NCBI GenBank assembly: GCA_905221375.1
Contig: CAJNCY010000004.1
Coordinates: 1-64,000, forward strand
Source of the DNA: a bacterium
Lineage (GTDB): Bacteria; Bacillota; Bacilli; Lactobacillales; Streptococcaceae
Length of the DNA stretch: 64,000 nucleotides
Reading direction: 5' to 3'
The notes under the pieces were generated by a model that had not been told where the DNA came from, did no database searches, and worked only from the letters and a program-made list of their open reading frames with translations. The position numbers and the translations under genes were made by a program. Below are positions 28,673 through 40,395 of this stretch, one piece after another (the first letter of the stretch is position 1; the number at the start of each line of letters is the position of its first letter).

Positions 28673-30436
28673 CTAAAAATTAAAGAATTCCATGGCCTGT
28701 TTGAAAAGCAATTCAGTATACTCTGGGTCTTCTTGGGCAATGGTAACTTGATCTTGAATCATTTCCAAATCATCCGTTATCATGCCATCAGCTCCTAGCT
28801 GAACAGATTTATCAAAAGACTCTGAACTATTGATGGTCCACACGTACAATTTTTGATCGGTATTCCAAAGCTTGTTGACAAAATTTTCATCTAAAGTTGA
28901 ATACTCCATGGTGTAACCTGTAGCTTTCGTTCTTGGGAAAATACTATTATAAGGAAGGATGAAATAGACTGGAATTTGTGAGTCATAGACCAACACCTGG
29001 TCAATCACATGGTAGTCTAAGGACTGCATTTGGTGACCATTCTGCTTAAGAACAGGTCCATATTTTTCCATAAAGCGTTTCATCATATCTGGGCTATCTT
29101 TTCGACTGGTTTTAATCTCAATAAGAAGTTTCTGATGCAATTCATTGGCTTTATTAAGGTAGTCATCAAAACTAGATACCTTGGCATGATAGCCATTTTC
29201 AGAAATATCAAGTTTGGTTAATTCATCCAAAGTTAGATCCTGAGGATTGGCATTAACTCCTGTCAGATTCTTGATATTGGCATCATGCATCATGACAAAC
29301 TGGCCATCTTTTGTTTCCTGAACATCCGTCTCAACGAAATCTGGAGATAACTGAGCCGTCTTTTCTAAAGATTGGACTGTATTTTGCACACCATTCTTAT
29401 TAGATACTCCCCTGTGAGAGATAATTAAAGGTTTATTGGCAACTGGAGCTTCTAAATAAACATAACCCTCAAGAGCGAAAAAGATACCAGCACATCCCAT
29501 CACTCCCCATCTCATCCAGTGGTCTTTCTTTCTCCTTGGTGTGATTTCTAGTTCCTCCCCTGTCAAAAAGGAAACAAACTTAATGAGAAAGTAAGTCAAG
29601 GCCATATAGTGGAAATTCTTAATCAAGACAAAGTTGATAATTCCCAGCACAAGAGATTCCCTATGGGTCAAACCATCCATCAGTGTCTGACTTGCCAAGA
29701 TTGGAATCAATAAAAGAATGAAAAATAGGTACGTTTTGACGATAATCCAAAGCAAGTTCCAGATATAAAACCAGGAGTGCTTTCTTGTCTTCTCTAGACT
29801 GTATTTGACTGCTTCTTTGACTGTTTTTTTCTCAAATAAAAGCTGGGGTAGGGCAAACATCAAACGTATTGAAATGTAGAACAGCAACAAGGCTAGAACA
29901 GTGATTACCAAACCGACCAACCAGTACTTATCTTCTACATAGGCTACTATGAATTCCGGAATGACAATTTTATTGAGGTAATAAATCTTTAAAATCTTTC
30001 GAATCAATGGAAAGAGCATCATGACATAAAAGAAGATAAAGGCCATTTTGGAAATCGTCACTTGTCTCATAAATAAGAAACTTTGGCGAAAGACCTTGCG
30101 ACTGTACTCCAGCAAGGTCCTCCTTTCGTGATAGAGGAGGTGTCTAGCTCCAATAAAGAGAAGTCCTATTTGGTAATAGGCAATCAGTAAATTAACAATT
30201 ACCAAAACAAATAAAGCAAGACTAACAAAGGGAGAACCCTTTATAATAGCGAAAATATTGTTGTAGGAAAGAAAGAGATAACCTGTCTGACGGAGTAAAA
30301 GTCCAGCAATCCAAGAATTAAGTGGTAACCAGACAAACTCAATCATCATGAATATCAAGAAAAAGAGAAAGAGAATTTTATCTAGATTAAAGTAGATTTT
30401 CCTAAAACCTAGATTTTTAGGTTTTTCAGGTTTCAT
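28673..30436 (-). CDS. membrane-anchored glycerophosphodiester phosphodiesterase
   Basis: 587-aa protein. The N-terminal roughly 330 residues carry several membrane segments (for example near residues 20-40, 65-90, 130-155, 185-210, 240-265 and 320-340) of the GDPD membrane domain. An outside C-terminal GDPD barrel follows, with HRGVSNKNG near residue 350, ETDVQ and MMHDANI as the catalytic HRG...E-x-D...HD set, and EIKTS. It probably cleaves glycerophosphodiesters from lipid or teichoic acid turnover. The ATG at 30436 has AGGAG five bases upstream; a GTG two codons earlier is less likely. Eight nt follow the exonuclease gene. Confidence 0.88.
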   Translation of the reverse strand: MKPEKPKNLGFRKIYFNLDKILFLFFLIFMMIEFVWLPLNSWIAGLLLRQTGYLFLSYNNIFAIIKGSPFVSLALFVLVIVNLLIAYYQIGLLFIGARHLLYHERRTLLEYSRKVFRQSFLFMRQVTISKMAFIFFYVMMLFPLIRKILKIYYLNKIVIPEFIVAYVEDKYWLVGLVITVLALLLFYISIRLMFALPQLLFEKKTVKEAVKYSLEKTRKHSWFYIWNLLWIIVKTYLFFILLLIPILASQTLMDGLTHRESLVLGIINFVLIKNFHYMALTYFLIKFVSFLTGEELEITPRRKKDHWMRWGVMGCAGIFFALEGYVYLEAPVANKPLIISHRGVSNKNGVQNTVQSLEKTAQLSPDFVETDVQETKDGQFVMMHDANIKNLTGVNANPQDLTLDELTKLDISENGYHAKVSSFDDYLNKANELHQKLLIEIKTSRKDSPDMMKRFMEKYGPVLKQNGHQMQSLDYHVIDQVLVYDSQIPVYFILPYNSIFPRTKATGYTMEYSTLDENFVNKLWNTDQKLYVWTINSSESFDKSVQLGADGMITDDLEMIQDQVTIAQEDPEYTELLFKQAMEFFNF

Positions 30437-30444
30437 AGGCACTC

Positions 30445-31035
30445 CTAGTCAAATAATTGAGACAAGTCCAAGCCTCCAAAAGGATTGTTTGATAGGCTAC
30501 TTTCTGTTTCTAACAATTCTCTAGCTTGATCTGACTCTAGGAAGGACTCGTAAACACGCGCCGTCATACGAGCATCCTCTAAGCTATTATGAGACTGACC
30601 TTGAAATCCAAGAAATGAGGCAACAGTTTGCAATTTGAGATTGGCAATACCATGTAAATCCGAACTACGGCGTTCAAAAGCTTCATCATACAAATCCACC
30701 TTATACTGCTGGCTATAATCTAAATCATGCTCTGCTAGAATAGGCAAATCACTTTTAGCAGCATTGTATCCAACCATCGGCAAAGAACCCACAAACTCTT
30801 GGAAATCTTTGATAACTTTTTCCACTGGTGGAGCATCTTTTAAGGTCTCAGCTGTAATCCCTGTCAAACCATTGATAAAACTCTTTAGAGGCACACTAGT
30901 ATGGACATAGGAATCATAGGTATCGATTTCCTGACCATCTCTAAAACGCACTGCCGATACTTGAATCAAGTGTGTTTGTCCTTCATGCTGATTAAATTCT
31001 AAGTCAAAAGCAATGTAATCTTCTAATCGTTCCAT
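30445..31035 (-). CDS. DnaQ-like 3'-5' exonuclease
   Basis: 196-aa DEDDh exonuclease. Exo I FDLEFN (Asp, Glu) lies near residue 11, Exo II GYNAAKSD near 93, and Exo III HNSLEDARMTARVY near 150 with His and Asp. No other domains, so not the polymerase proofreader itself. GGAGAGG precedes the ATG. In one unit with the GDPD gene. Confidence 0.85.
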   Translation of the reverse strand: MERLEDYIAFDLEFNQHEGQTHLIQVSAVRFRDGQEIDTYDSYVHTSVPLKSFINGLTGITAETLKDAPPVEKVIKDFQEFVGSLPMVGYNAAKSDLPILAEHDLDYSQQYKVDLYDEAFERRSSDLHGIANLKLQTVASFLGFQGQSHNSLEDARMTARVYESFLESDQARELLETESSLSNNPFGGLDLSQLFD

Positions 31036-31093
31036 TTTCTACCTCTCCTATACTGTTATTTTACTTGAGCAACTATACTATTTAGAAACAAAA

Positions 31094-31129
31094 GAAGCCA
31101 TCAGGTTAGCATTTAACCTAAACAGCTCC
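31094..31129 (-). terminator. terminator after rocS
   Basis: AGGTTA/TAACCT stem extended by GGAGC/GCTTC, followed by TTTTG on the minus strand. Confidence 0.6.
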
Positions 31130-31133
31130 TTGA

Positions 31134-31625
31134 TTATCCTCCAAATAAACGAGCAAAAAAGCCTTTCTTAGTGGATTGGACTTCTTCTTTTGCTTGGTCC
31201 AGCTCTAGCTTAAGATTTTCCTGATCCTTCATTGCTTGAAGAGTCAATTGTTGCTGCTGATCTAGTTGTTTGTCTTTCTCAGCAATCTGACGGTCTTTGA
31301 TACGCATCTGCTCGTCTTTTTCTGATAACTGACGATCCTTGGCTTTTAATTGTTCATAGAGACGAAGAATTTCTGCATTCTTCTCATCAACCAGAATCTC
31401 CATCAGTTCACGTTGCTTGACATCTTCACTGACAGGCTCATCTTCAAAAATCGTTTTTTTATAGATTTCTTCTAGCTTAATCAAGCCACTTCTGGTAACG
31501 ACTGTTACCCCTTTGTCATTTTTATCTGTGTCTTCTTCTGGTAATTCTTTGACACGGTTATTGATTGCTTGGCGTGATAATCCTAAGACCTCTGCAATCT
31601 CACTGACGGTCATTTCAATACTCAT
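31134..31625 (-). CDS. rocS: RocS-like chromosome segregation regulator
   Basis: 163-aa protein. An N-terminal helix-turn-helix (VSEIAEVLGLSRQAINNRVKEL, residues 7-28) is followed by a long coiled coil (about 75-150) with repeated KDRQ-EKD heptads. The C terminus KKGFFARLFGG is a membrane-binding amphipathic helix. This domain order matches pneumococcal RocS, which links nucleoid segregation to the division site and capsule. The neighbours mtnN and macP also fit that locus. It has its own promoter with consensus -35. An alternative label is a DUF536 plasmid-type regulator, but the context favours RocS. Confidence 0.85.
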   Translation of the reverse strand: MSIEMTVSEIAEVLGLSRQAINNRVKELPEEDTDKNDKGVTVVTRSGLIKLEEIYKKTIFEDEPVSEDVKQRELMEILVDEKNAEILRLYEQLKAKDRQLSEKDEQMRIKDRQIAEKDKQLDQQQQLTLQAMKDQENLKLELDQAKEEVQSTKKGFFARLFGG

Positions 31626-31664
31626 AATATCCTCTGAAACGTTTTCTAGCTTTTCTTTACTTAA

Positions 31665-31693
31665 ATCTTATCATAAGCTAGAAAAACTGTCAA
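31665..31693 (-). promoter_or_regulatory. rocS promoter
   Basis: -35 TTGACA (31688-31693), 17-nt spacer, -10 TAAGAT (31665-31670) with TG-A extension. Confidence 0.75.
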
Positions 31694-31701
31694 ATTTTCG
31701 C

Positions 31702-32394
31702 TTAATCTAAGGCCTTCAAAAAGGTTAGTAAGACTTGGGCAGAGCGACGTCCAGCTTCGATAATAAACTCATCAAAAGAGATGTTTGCTTCATGATTGGC
31801 ATTGTCACTCATAGCTCGGATGACTAAGACTGGAAGATTAAGGGCATGCGCTGCCTGAGCAATAGCTGCTCCCTCCATCTCAACGGCTAAAACTTCTGGG
31901 AAATGGGACTTAATCGCTTCTATCTTGTCATTTCCTGCAACAAAACTATCTCCGGTAGCAATCAAACCAAGATGCCAATTTTGATCCAATTGAGATAAAC
32001 TCTCTTGGATTTTGGCGACAAAGGTTTTATCTGATTCAAAATAAAGCGGTTGTTGCGCCATTTGTCCATAAGCATAGCCAAAAGCTGTAACATCCACGTC
32101 ATGATAGGCTAATTTGTCAGCAATCACAACATCCCCGACAGCAATACCTTCTGCTACTGCTCCAGCAGATCCCGTATTAATAAGAGCATCCACCTGGAAA
32201 TGATCAGCCAAAATCGCCACACTCATAGCAGACATGACCTTCCCTATTCCACTTTCTACAAGAACGACTTCATGAGAGGCAATACTTCCTGTGTGATAGG
32301 TATTTCCTAAAACAACTTGCTCCTGGGCATTTTCTAAATGCTGGACCAGATACGCCAGTTCTTCTGGCATAGCCGCAATAATTCCTATTTTCAT
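31702..32394 (-). CDS. mtnN: 5'-methylthioadenosine/S-adenosylhomocysteine nucleosidase
   Basis: 230-aa enzyme that hydrolyses MTA and SAH to adenine and the ribose products, part of methyl-cycle detoxification and the AI-2 route. The N terminus is MKIGIIAAMPEEL, the SGIGKV segment lies near residue 50, and EMEGAAIAQ and the catalytic Asp in RAMSDNAN near 197 are present. AAAGGAA precedes the ATG. 16 nt after macP in the glmU-nudF-macP-mtnN unit. Confidence 0.94.
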   Translation of the reverse strand: MKIGIIAAMPEELAYLVQHLENAQEQVVLGNTYHTGSIASHEVVLVESGIGKVMSAMSVAILADHFQVDALINTGSAGAVAEGIAVGDVVIADKLAYHDVDVTAFGYAYGQMAQQPLYFESDKTFVAKIQESLSQLDQNWHLGLIATGDSFVAGNDKIEAIKSHFPEVLAVEMEGAAIAQAAHALNLPVLVIRAMSDNANHEANISFDEFIIEAGRRSAQVLLTFLKALD

Positions 32395-32410
32395 TTCAAT
32401 TCCTTTTCTA

Positions 32411-32722
32411 TTACAAAAGTTTCATTGCTAAGACAAGCAAAATCAAGAGAAAGATGACAGCAAATAATATTTTATTTAACTTAGAATTGAAGACATTTCT
32501 CTTAGTATTTTCAATGCGACGGCTTTTATGAATAGACGGTTCGACTTGAATCTTCAAGGTTTCCTGGCTAAAACCATGTTCCTTAGGATTGGCATAACCA
32601 AAACAGGAAGAAGAAGTTGGTAAAATCTTTGTCTCCTCATCATCTAGCAAAGGAGGACCTGAAATTTTTTCGCCTCTATTAGCTCTTTCAATCATTTCAT
32701 CCGTTAATAAAGGTTTACCCAT
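32411..32722 (-). CDS. macP: MacP, membrane cofactor of PBP2a
   Basis: 103-aa protein. A cytoplasmic N-terminal part ([19 protein letters not shown]) contains an ETK site near residue 31, the likely StkP phosphorylation position known in pneumococcus. A single C-terminal membrane helix runs about residues 83-101 ([19 protein letters not shown]). MacP activates the class A penicillin-binding protein PBP2a. AGGAGG precedes the ATG at 32722; the open frame before it is inside nudF. The nudF-macP-mtnN order supports the call. Confidence 0.88.
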   Translation of the reverse strand: MGKPLLTDEMIERANRGEKISGPPLLDDEETKILPTSSSCFGYANPKEHGFSQETLKIQVEPSIHKSRRIENTKRNVFNSKLNKILFAVIFLLILLVLAMKLL

Positions 32723-32733
32723 ACTGACCTCCT

Positions 32734-33279
32734 CTATTTTTTGTGCAATTCCCAATACTGAACAGCCATAATTGTCTTGGCATCACAAATATGACCTGAT
32801 TGTATCAATTCCTTAGCTTCTTCTAGACTCACTTCAAGGACTTCCAAGGTTTCGTCTTCATCCTGCGGACGCGGATTTTCCACCTTTGTCAAATCGCTTG
32901 CTAGGTATAGTTTTAACTTTTCATTACAGAAGCCAATAGCTGAGTAAAAATCATACAAGAGTTCTAACTTCCCTGTATAGGCTGTTTCTTCCTCTAATTC
33001 ACGAAGGGCTGCTGCTACAGGGTCTGTATTTTCTCCTACTTCCAATTTTCCAGCTGGAATTTCGTAAGAGACAGCCTCAATAGCTTTGCGGTACTGCTTG
33101 ACCAAGATGAGTTTTTGCTCATCCGTTACAGCTAAAACACAGACAGCTCCATTGTGGAAAATCAAATCACGTTGGGCAGTTCCCTTACCTTCTGGTAATT
33201 CAACCTGATCTTGGACCAGTTTAAAAATTGGTCCTTGATAGATTTCTTTTCGGCTAAGCGTTTTTTCTTCAAATTCCAT
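32734..33279 (-). CDS. nudF: NUDIX hydrolase, ADP-ribose pyrophosphatase type
   Basis: 181-aa NUDIX enzyme hydrolysing ADP-ribose and similar nucleoside diphosphate derivatives to AMP plus sugar phosphate. The Nudix box begins [18 protein letters not shown] near residue 80 with the metal-binding REL-x-EE core. VKQYRKAIE and [11 protein letters not shown] upstream are typical of the NudF type. AGGAGCC precedes the ATG. 9 nt after glmU. Confidence 0.88.
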   Translation of the reverse strand: MEFEEKTLSRKEIYQGPIFKLVQDQVELPEGKGTAQRDLIFHNGAVCVLAVTDEQKLILVKQYRKAIEAVSYEIPAGKLEVGENTDPVAAALRELEEETAYTGKLELLYDFYSAIGFCNEKLKLYLASDLTKVENPRPQDEDETLEVLEVSLEEAKELIQSGHICDAKTIMAVQYWELHKK

Positions 33280-33288
33280 GATAGGCTC

Positions 33289-34683
<1,395 letters not shown>

Positions 34684-34699
34684 CTAGAAATTCCCTTTT

Positions 34700-34708
34700 A
34701 TTATACCA
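34700..34708 (-). promoter_or_regulatory. glmU promoter (extended -10)
   Basis: TG-G-TATAAT on the minus strand, about 32 nt before glmU. The -35 is weak. Confidence 0.6.
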
Positions 34709-34823
34709 TATTTCAAATCATTCTGCGCCCTTGAATGAGAAAATGCTCTAAAGTCCTTTCCTTAACCCATTTTTTGAGTATTTTTTTTGATTTTTTTTCA
34801 TTTTTAAGGTAAAATTATGAGAT

Positions 34824-35624
34824 ATGAGAAAGAAAATTAATCCGCTTATTTTATTTGGTTTTTTTGGGATTATGATTTTCATTTTAATCCTGAATCGCCC
34901 TCGTTTTGAGGACCATCCTGTAAAAACAAAGTCAAATATAGCGCAAGTAGAAACACAAGCGCTACACAATATAGATAAACCAGTAATTGATGTTTCTGGT
35001 TGGCAGCGTCCTGAGGAAATTAATTATGATACTCTGTCCCAAAACATTTCTGGAGCTATTGTTCGCGTCCATAGTGGCGCTCAAACGTCCAAAGAGAACG
35101 ATGCTGCCTTTGTTAATGGGGTAGATAAAGCCTTTAAAACCCATATCACGGAGTTTCAAAAACGAAATGTCCCAGTTGGTGTCTATGCTTATTTAGCTGG
35201 AAAAAGTGTCCAAGAAATGGAAAAAGCCGCTGAAGTTTTTTATAACGCCTCTTCACCATACAGCCCTAGTTATTATTGGCTAGACGTAGAAGAAAAAACC
35301 ATGTCCAATATGAACGAGGGTGTTGAAGCCTTTCGAGCAAAGCTAGAATCACTTGGTGCAAAAAATATCGGCATCTACGTTGGGGTCTACTTCATGGAAG
35401 AACACAGTATTGATACAGACAAGTTTACCTCTGTTTGGATTCCTTCATACGGTTCAAATACTGGATTTTTCGAAAGCAAACCTAATACGGACTTAGATTA
35501 CGACATCCACCAGTACACTTCTAAAGGAAAAATTGCTGGCTTTGACCACGATTTAGATATCAATGTCATTTCTTCCTTAAAAAACAAAGAAGAAACCTTT
35601 AGAAAACTCTTTTTAAAACCTTAA
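34824..35624 (+). CDS. GH25 family muramidase, membrane-anchored or secreted
   Basis: 266-aa extracytoplasmic protein. A signal anchor lies at residues 6-24 (NPLILFGFFGIMIFILILN). The GH25 barrel follows, with VIDVSGWQ near 55 (first catalytic Asp), GVYAYLAG, and YYWLDVEEKTM near 150 (DxE catalytic pair), ending near FDHDLDINV. It should cleave MurNAc-GlcNAc bonds in the wall. There are no choline-binding repeats, unlike pneumococcal LytC, and no LPXTG. A TAAAAT -10 lies about 15 nt upstream. Stands alone, divergent from glmU. Confidence 0.85.
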   Translation: MRKKINPLILFGFFGIMIFILILNRPRFEDHPVKTKSNIAQVETQALHNIDKPVIDVSGWQRPEEINYDTLSQNISGAIVRVHSGAQTSKENDAAFVNGVDKAFKTHITEFQKRNVPVGVYAYLAGKSVQEMEKAAEVFYNASSPYSPSYYWLDVEEKTMSNMNEGVEAFRAKLESLGAKNIGIYVGVYFMEEHSIDTDKFTSVWIPSYGSNTGFFESKPNTDLDYDIHQYTSKGKIAGFDHDLDINVISSLKNKEETFRKLFLKP

Positions 35625-35655
35625 AAGCATTTGTTTAGCATTTGCTTTTTCTTTT
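35623..35655 (+). terminator. terminator after the GH25 gene
   Basis: AAAAGCA/TGCTTTT stem followed by TCTTTTT on the plus strand, starting at the stop codon. Confidence 0.7.
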
Positions 35656-35718
35656 TGTGTTTGATTGTGATACAATATAGTAAGGATTTTTTGAAATAGA
35701 AATAGTTGGAGGAAACAT

Positions 35719-36561
35719 ATGCTCTCATGGTTAGCACGCCTTATTAAAGGGATTGTGATTGCTCTTGGATTTATCCTACCGGGAATTTCCGGAGGGGTTC
35801 TAGCAGCAATCTTAGGAATTTATGAACGGATGATTGGCTTTCTGGCCCATCCCTTTAAAGACTTTAAAGAAAATGTTTTATACTTTATTCCAGTTGCGAT
35901 TGGTATGCTTCTGGGAATCGGCTTATTTTCTTATCCGATTGAATACCTGCTTGAAAATTATCAAGTCTTTGTCTTATGGAGCTTTGCGGGTGCCATCATT
36001 GGTACTGTTCCTAGCCTCCTCAAAGAATCAACTCGAGAATCTGACCGAGACAAGATTGATTTAGCTTGGTTCTGGACGACCTTTATCATTTCTGGACTAG
36101 GTCTCTATGCCTTAAATTTTGTTGTTGGAACCTTAAGTGCCAGCTTTCTTAATTTCGTCTTAGCAGGTGCACTGCTAGCTCTTGGCGTATTGGTGCCTGG
36201 TCTCAGTCCATCAAATCTACTTTTGATTTTGGGCCTCTATGCTCCTATGTTGACTGGTTTTAAAACCTTTGACCTCTTGGGCACCTTCTTCCCAATTGGA
36301 ATTGGTGCAGGTGCAACTCTCATCGTTTTTTCAAAAATGATGGATTATGCCTTAAACAACTACCACTCACGCGTCTATCATTTCATCATCGGAATCGTCC
36401 TATCAAGTACTCTTTTGATCTTGATTCCAAATGCAGGGAACGCTGAAAGCATCCAATATACAGGCCTTTCACTTGTTGGCTATGTCATTATCGCCTTCTT
36501 CTTTGCGCTGGGAATCTGGCTTGGTATTTGGATGAGCCAATTGGAGGATAAGTATAAATAA
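35719..36561 (+). CDS. DUF368 membrane protein, candidate undecaprenyl-phosphate translocase
   Basis: 280-aa polytopic membrane protein with about eight helices. The duplicated family signature GxxxPGxSGG (FILPGISGGVLA near residue 22) and VPGLSPSNLL near 157 are visible. DUF368 proteins (PopT) were shown in other bacteria to recycle undecaprenyl phosphate across the membrane for wall synthesis. GGAGG precedes the ATG and a TACAAT -10 lies about 50 nt upstream. The stop overlaps the next start by one base. Confidence 0.85.
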   Translation: MLSWLARLIKGIVIALGFILPGISGGVLAAILGIYERMIGFLAHPFKDFKENVLYFIPVAIGMLLGIGLFSYPIEYLLENYQVFVLWSFAGAIIGTVPSLLKESTRESDRDKIDLAWFWTTFIISGLGLYALNFVVGTLSASFLNFVLAGALLALGVLVPGLSPSNLLLILGLYAPMLTGFKTFDLLGTFFPIGIGAGATLIVFSKMMDYALNNYHSRVYHFIIGIVLSSTLLILIPNAGNAESIQYTGLSLVGYVIIAFFFALGIWLGIWMSQLEDKYK

Positions 36562-37043
36562 TGGCAAAAAAAGTAAAAATCAAAAAAACATTGGTGGAAC
36601 AAATTCTGTCCAAAGCAGGTATCCCACATCAGGGGATTCAAATCAATGCCCTGGAAGGAGAGCTTCCTCAAGGTTATGAACGAAATCAGATTTTCAAAAC
36701 CTTGGCGCTTTTGGGAGATAAAACAGGACCGATTATCGGAATTGTGCCTATCACTCAACACTTGTCTGAAAAGAAACTAGCCAAAATTTCTGGTAATAAA
36801 AAAGTGAGCATGATTCCACAAAAAGATTTGGAAAAAACAACTGGTTACATTCATGGAGCAAATAATCCTGTCGGAATTCGTCAGAAACACAATTATCCCA
36901 TTTTTATCGATAAAATTGCTCTAGACTTGGATCAAATGATTGTCTCTGCTGGGGAAGTTGGTCACAGCATTATCGTTGCTCCCCAAGACTTGGCTAGCTT
37001 TGTAAAGGCTGACTTTGTAGATATCTTGGAGGACAGCAAGTAA
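36561..37043 (+). CDS. YbaK/EbsC-type Cys-tRNA(Pro) deacylase
   Basis: 160-aa trans-editing protein that hydrolyses Cys-tRNA(Pro) made by mistake. The family signature is visible as IFKTLAL near residue 44, GIVPITQHLSEKKLAKI near 60, and GYIHGANNPVGIRQKH near 95. It starts within TAATG of DUF368 and ends in TAATG of the phosphatase gene: three coupled genes. Confidence 0.85.
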   Translation: MAKKVKIKKTLVEQILSKAGIPHQGIQINALEGELPQGYERNQIFKTLALLGDKTGPIIGIVPITQHLSEKKLAKISGNKKVSMIPQKDLEKTTGYIHGANNPVGIRQKHNYPIFIDKIALDLDQMIVSAGEVGHSIIVAPQDLASFVKADFVDILEDSK

Positions 37044-37660
37044 TGAAACTCTACTTTGTCCGCCACGGTCGCACCGTCTGGAACCAAGAAGGACGCTTTC
37101 AAGGTGCTAGTGGCGATTCTCCCCTTCTTCCTGAATCCATTGACACCCTCAAAAAACTTGGCCAATATCTCAAGGAAATTCCTTTTGATCAGATTTATGC
37201 AAGTGATTTACCTCGAGCAGTCAAATCTGCCGAGATTATCCAAAGTCAACTCCAGACGCCCTGTCCTTTAGAAAGTGTTCCGAATCTCCGTGAGTGGCAG
37301 CTGGGAAAGTTGGAAGGTTTGAAAATCGCAACTCTAGAAGCTATTTACCCGCAGCAAATCCAAGCCTTTCGTTCAAATCTTGCCAAGTTTGATACTAAAA
37401 TGTTCGGAGCTGAATCCCTCTATAGCACAACACAACGGACTATCCAATTTATCAAATCACTCAAAGATAGTCCGGCTGAGCATATTCTAATTGTCGGGCA
37501 TGGCGCTAATCTTACTGCTAGTCTTCGTACTCTTCTAGGTTATAAAGAACCTCTTCTTCGTAAAGATGGCGGTCTAGCAAATGCCAGCCTGACCATCCTA
37601 GAAACCCATGATTTTGAAACATTTACTCTCGATACATGGAATGATACTTCCTATCAATAA
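37043..37660 (+). CDS. histidine phosphatase family protein
   Basis: 205-aa phosphoglycerate-mutase-like phosphatase. The phospho-His is in YFVRHGRTVWN (residues 4-14), SDLPRAVKSAE is near 53, and the second His is in IVGHGANL near 150. Substrate cannot be named; such proteins include phosphatases of sugar phosphates and alpha-ribazole phosphate. Last gene of the DUF368-YbaK-phosphatase unit. Confidence 0.85.
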   Translation: MKLYFVRHGRTVWNQEGRFQGASGDSPLLPESIDTLKKLGQYLKEIPFDQIYASDLPRAVKSAEIIQSQLQTPCPLESVPNLREWQLGKLEGLKIATLEAIYPQQIQAFRSNLAKFDTKMFGAESLYSTTQRTIQFIKSLKDSPAEHILIVGHGANLTASLRTLLGYKEPLLRKDGGLANASLTILETHDFETFTLDTWNDTSYQ

Positions 37661-37673
37661 CAGAACTTGATTT

Positions 37674-37870
37674 TATACTCAATGAAAATCAAAGAGAAAA
37701 CTAGGAAACTAGCCGCAGGCTGCTCAAAGCACTGCCTTGAGGTTGTAGATAGAATTGACGAAGTCAGCTCAAAACATGTTTTTGAGGTTGTAGATAAGAC
37801 TGACGAAGTCAGTAACCATACATACGGCAAGGCGACGTTGGCGTGGTTTGAAGAAATTTTAGAAGAGTAT
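37674..37870 (+). repeat. BOX element, A-B-B-C
   Basis: 197 nt on the plus strand: boxA 37674-37721, boxB 37722-37766 and 37767-37811, boxC 37812-37870. Same modular make-up as the copy at 28374 but opposite orientation. It fills most of the gap between the phosphatase gene and lysS. The open frame across it is not a gene. Confidence 0.95.
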
Positions 37871-37926
37871 TAGCGTCAAGTTCTTTTTAGTTTTGAAAGA
37901 TTATCCGTGAATTTCTTGGCTATTTA

Positions 37927-37935
37927 TGATAAAAT
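37927..37935 (+). promoter_or_regulatory. lysS promoter (extended -10)
   Basis: TG-A-TAAAAT, about 60 nt before the lysS ATG and just after the BOX element. Confidence 0.5.
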
Positions 37936-37985
37936 GGGAGTATCGCAAAAAATGACTCATCGTATTCAATTTTGAGTAAAACTAG

Positions 37986-39485
<1,500 letters not shown>

Positions 39486-39491
39486 ATTCTT

Positions 39492-39520
39492 ATCCTCTGG
39501 CTCTTGTCAGAGGATTTTTT
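39492..39520 (+). terminator. terminator after lysS
   Basis: ATCCTCTG/CAGAGGAT stem (39492-39499, 39508-39515) followed by TTTTT. Confidence 0.9.
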
Positions 39521-39525
39521 GATGC

Positions 39526-39555
39526 AAAAAGAGACTGAGTAAAAACTCAATCTCT
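39526..39555 (-). terminator. terminator of the amino-acid ABC operon
   Basis: AGAGACTGAGT/ACTCAATCTCT stem containing the stop codon of the binding-protein gene, followed by T-run on the minus strand. Faces the lysS terminator. Confidence 0.85.
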
Positions 39556-40386
39556 ACTTTTCACTTCTTTGGTTGCTACATCTTCTCCAAACCATTTATG
39601 GCTAATCTCTTGGAACTTTCCTTCTTGGTATAGTTCAATAAAGGCTTGGTTTAAAGCTTGTAGTAATCTTTTGTCAGCTGGTCTAACTCCGACTGCAAAA
39701 GATTCACTTTCAAATCCAGCTGAAAAGACATTATAGTCATTTAATATCCCTTCAGACTGAAGATAGTAATTAGCATACACTCGGTCAATCAACAAGGCAT
39801 CAATTCGATCATTCTTCAAATCAATCAAGGCTTCATTGAAACTCTGATATTGATTGGCCTTCTGCTCTTTAACACGATTTTTCAGTAAATCTGGCTGGGC
39901 TTCAAAGTCTAGATAACCAGAGGATCCGGCTTGGGCTCCCAAGGTCTTATCCTTCATATCCTCTACTGAATGAATTTGATGGCTTTTCTTAGCAACCAGA
40001 ACCTGCTGATTTTCCATATATGGAATGCTAAAGGCAACCTTTTCTCGGCGTTCATCAGTGGCAGAATAGCCATTCCAGATGGCATCAATGGTCCCATTTT
40101 GCAGTTCCGTCTCCTTCATATCCCAGTCAATTGGCTGAAATTGAATCTTAAAACCTAATTTTTCAGAGACTGCTTGTGCTAAGTCAATATCAAAGCCCGT
40201 ATATTGGCCATTCTTTTCCTCAAATCCCATGGGTACAAAGGTATTATCAAAACCAATGGTTATACTGCCTTGCTCTTGATACTTATTCCAGTTATCCTGC
40301 TTTGGATCGCTAGCCTTCTGAGTACAAGCAGTTAAAAAGAGAGTCAGGAGCGAAACCAACACTAAAGCAATTTTCTTATTAGTCAT
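39547..40386 (-). CDS. polar amino-acid ABC transporter, binding lipoprotein
   Basis: 279-aa SBP_bac_3 lipoprotein. Signal peptide with lipobox FLTAC near residue 21. Family features are ITIGFDNTFVPMGFEEKNGQYTGFDIDLA near 45 (in shorter pieces) and YMENQQVLVAKK. The ligand is probably a polar amino acid such as glutamine, arginine or cystine; the sequence does not decide. ATG at 40386 after AGGAGG. Third gene after permease and ATPase. Confidence 0.9.
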   Translation of the reverse strand: MTNKKIALVLVSLLTLFLTACTQKASDPKQDNWNKYQEQGSITIGFDNTFVPMGFEEKNGQYTGFDIDLAQAVSEKLGFKIQFQPIDWDMKETELQNGTIDAIWNGYSATDERREKVAFSIPYMENQQVLVAKKSHQIHSVEDMKDKTLGAQAGSSGYLDFEAQPDLLKNRVKEQKANQYQSFNEALIDLKNDRIDALLIDRVYANYYLQSEGILNDYNVFSAGFESESFAVGVRPADKRLLQALNQAFIELYQEGKFQEISHKWFGEDVATKEVKSRD

Positions 40387-40395
40387 TGGCACCTC

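Noticed and set aside
34811..34820. TTTAAG-like hexamer before the GH25 gene as a CiaR site
   Set aside because: Single half-site almost touching the -10; spacing and second hexamer do not fit.
37667..37873. 68-codon plus-strand frame
   Set aside because: Also the BOX element; same repeat translation as the copy at 28.4 kb.
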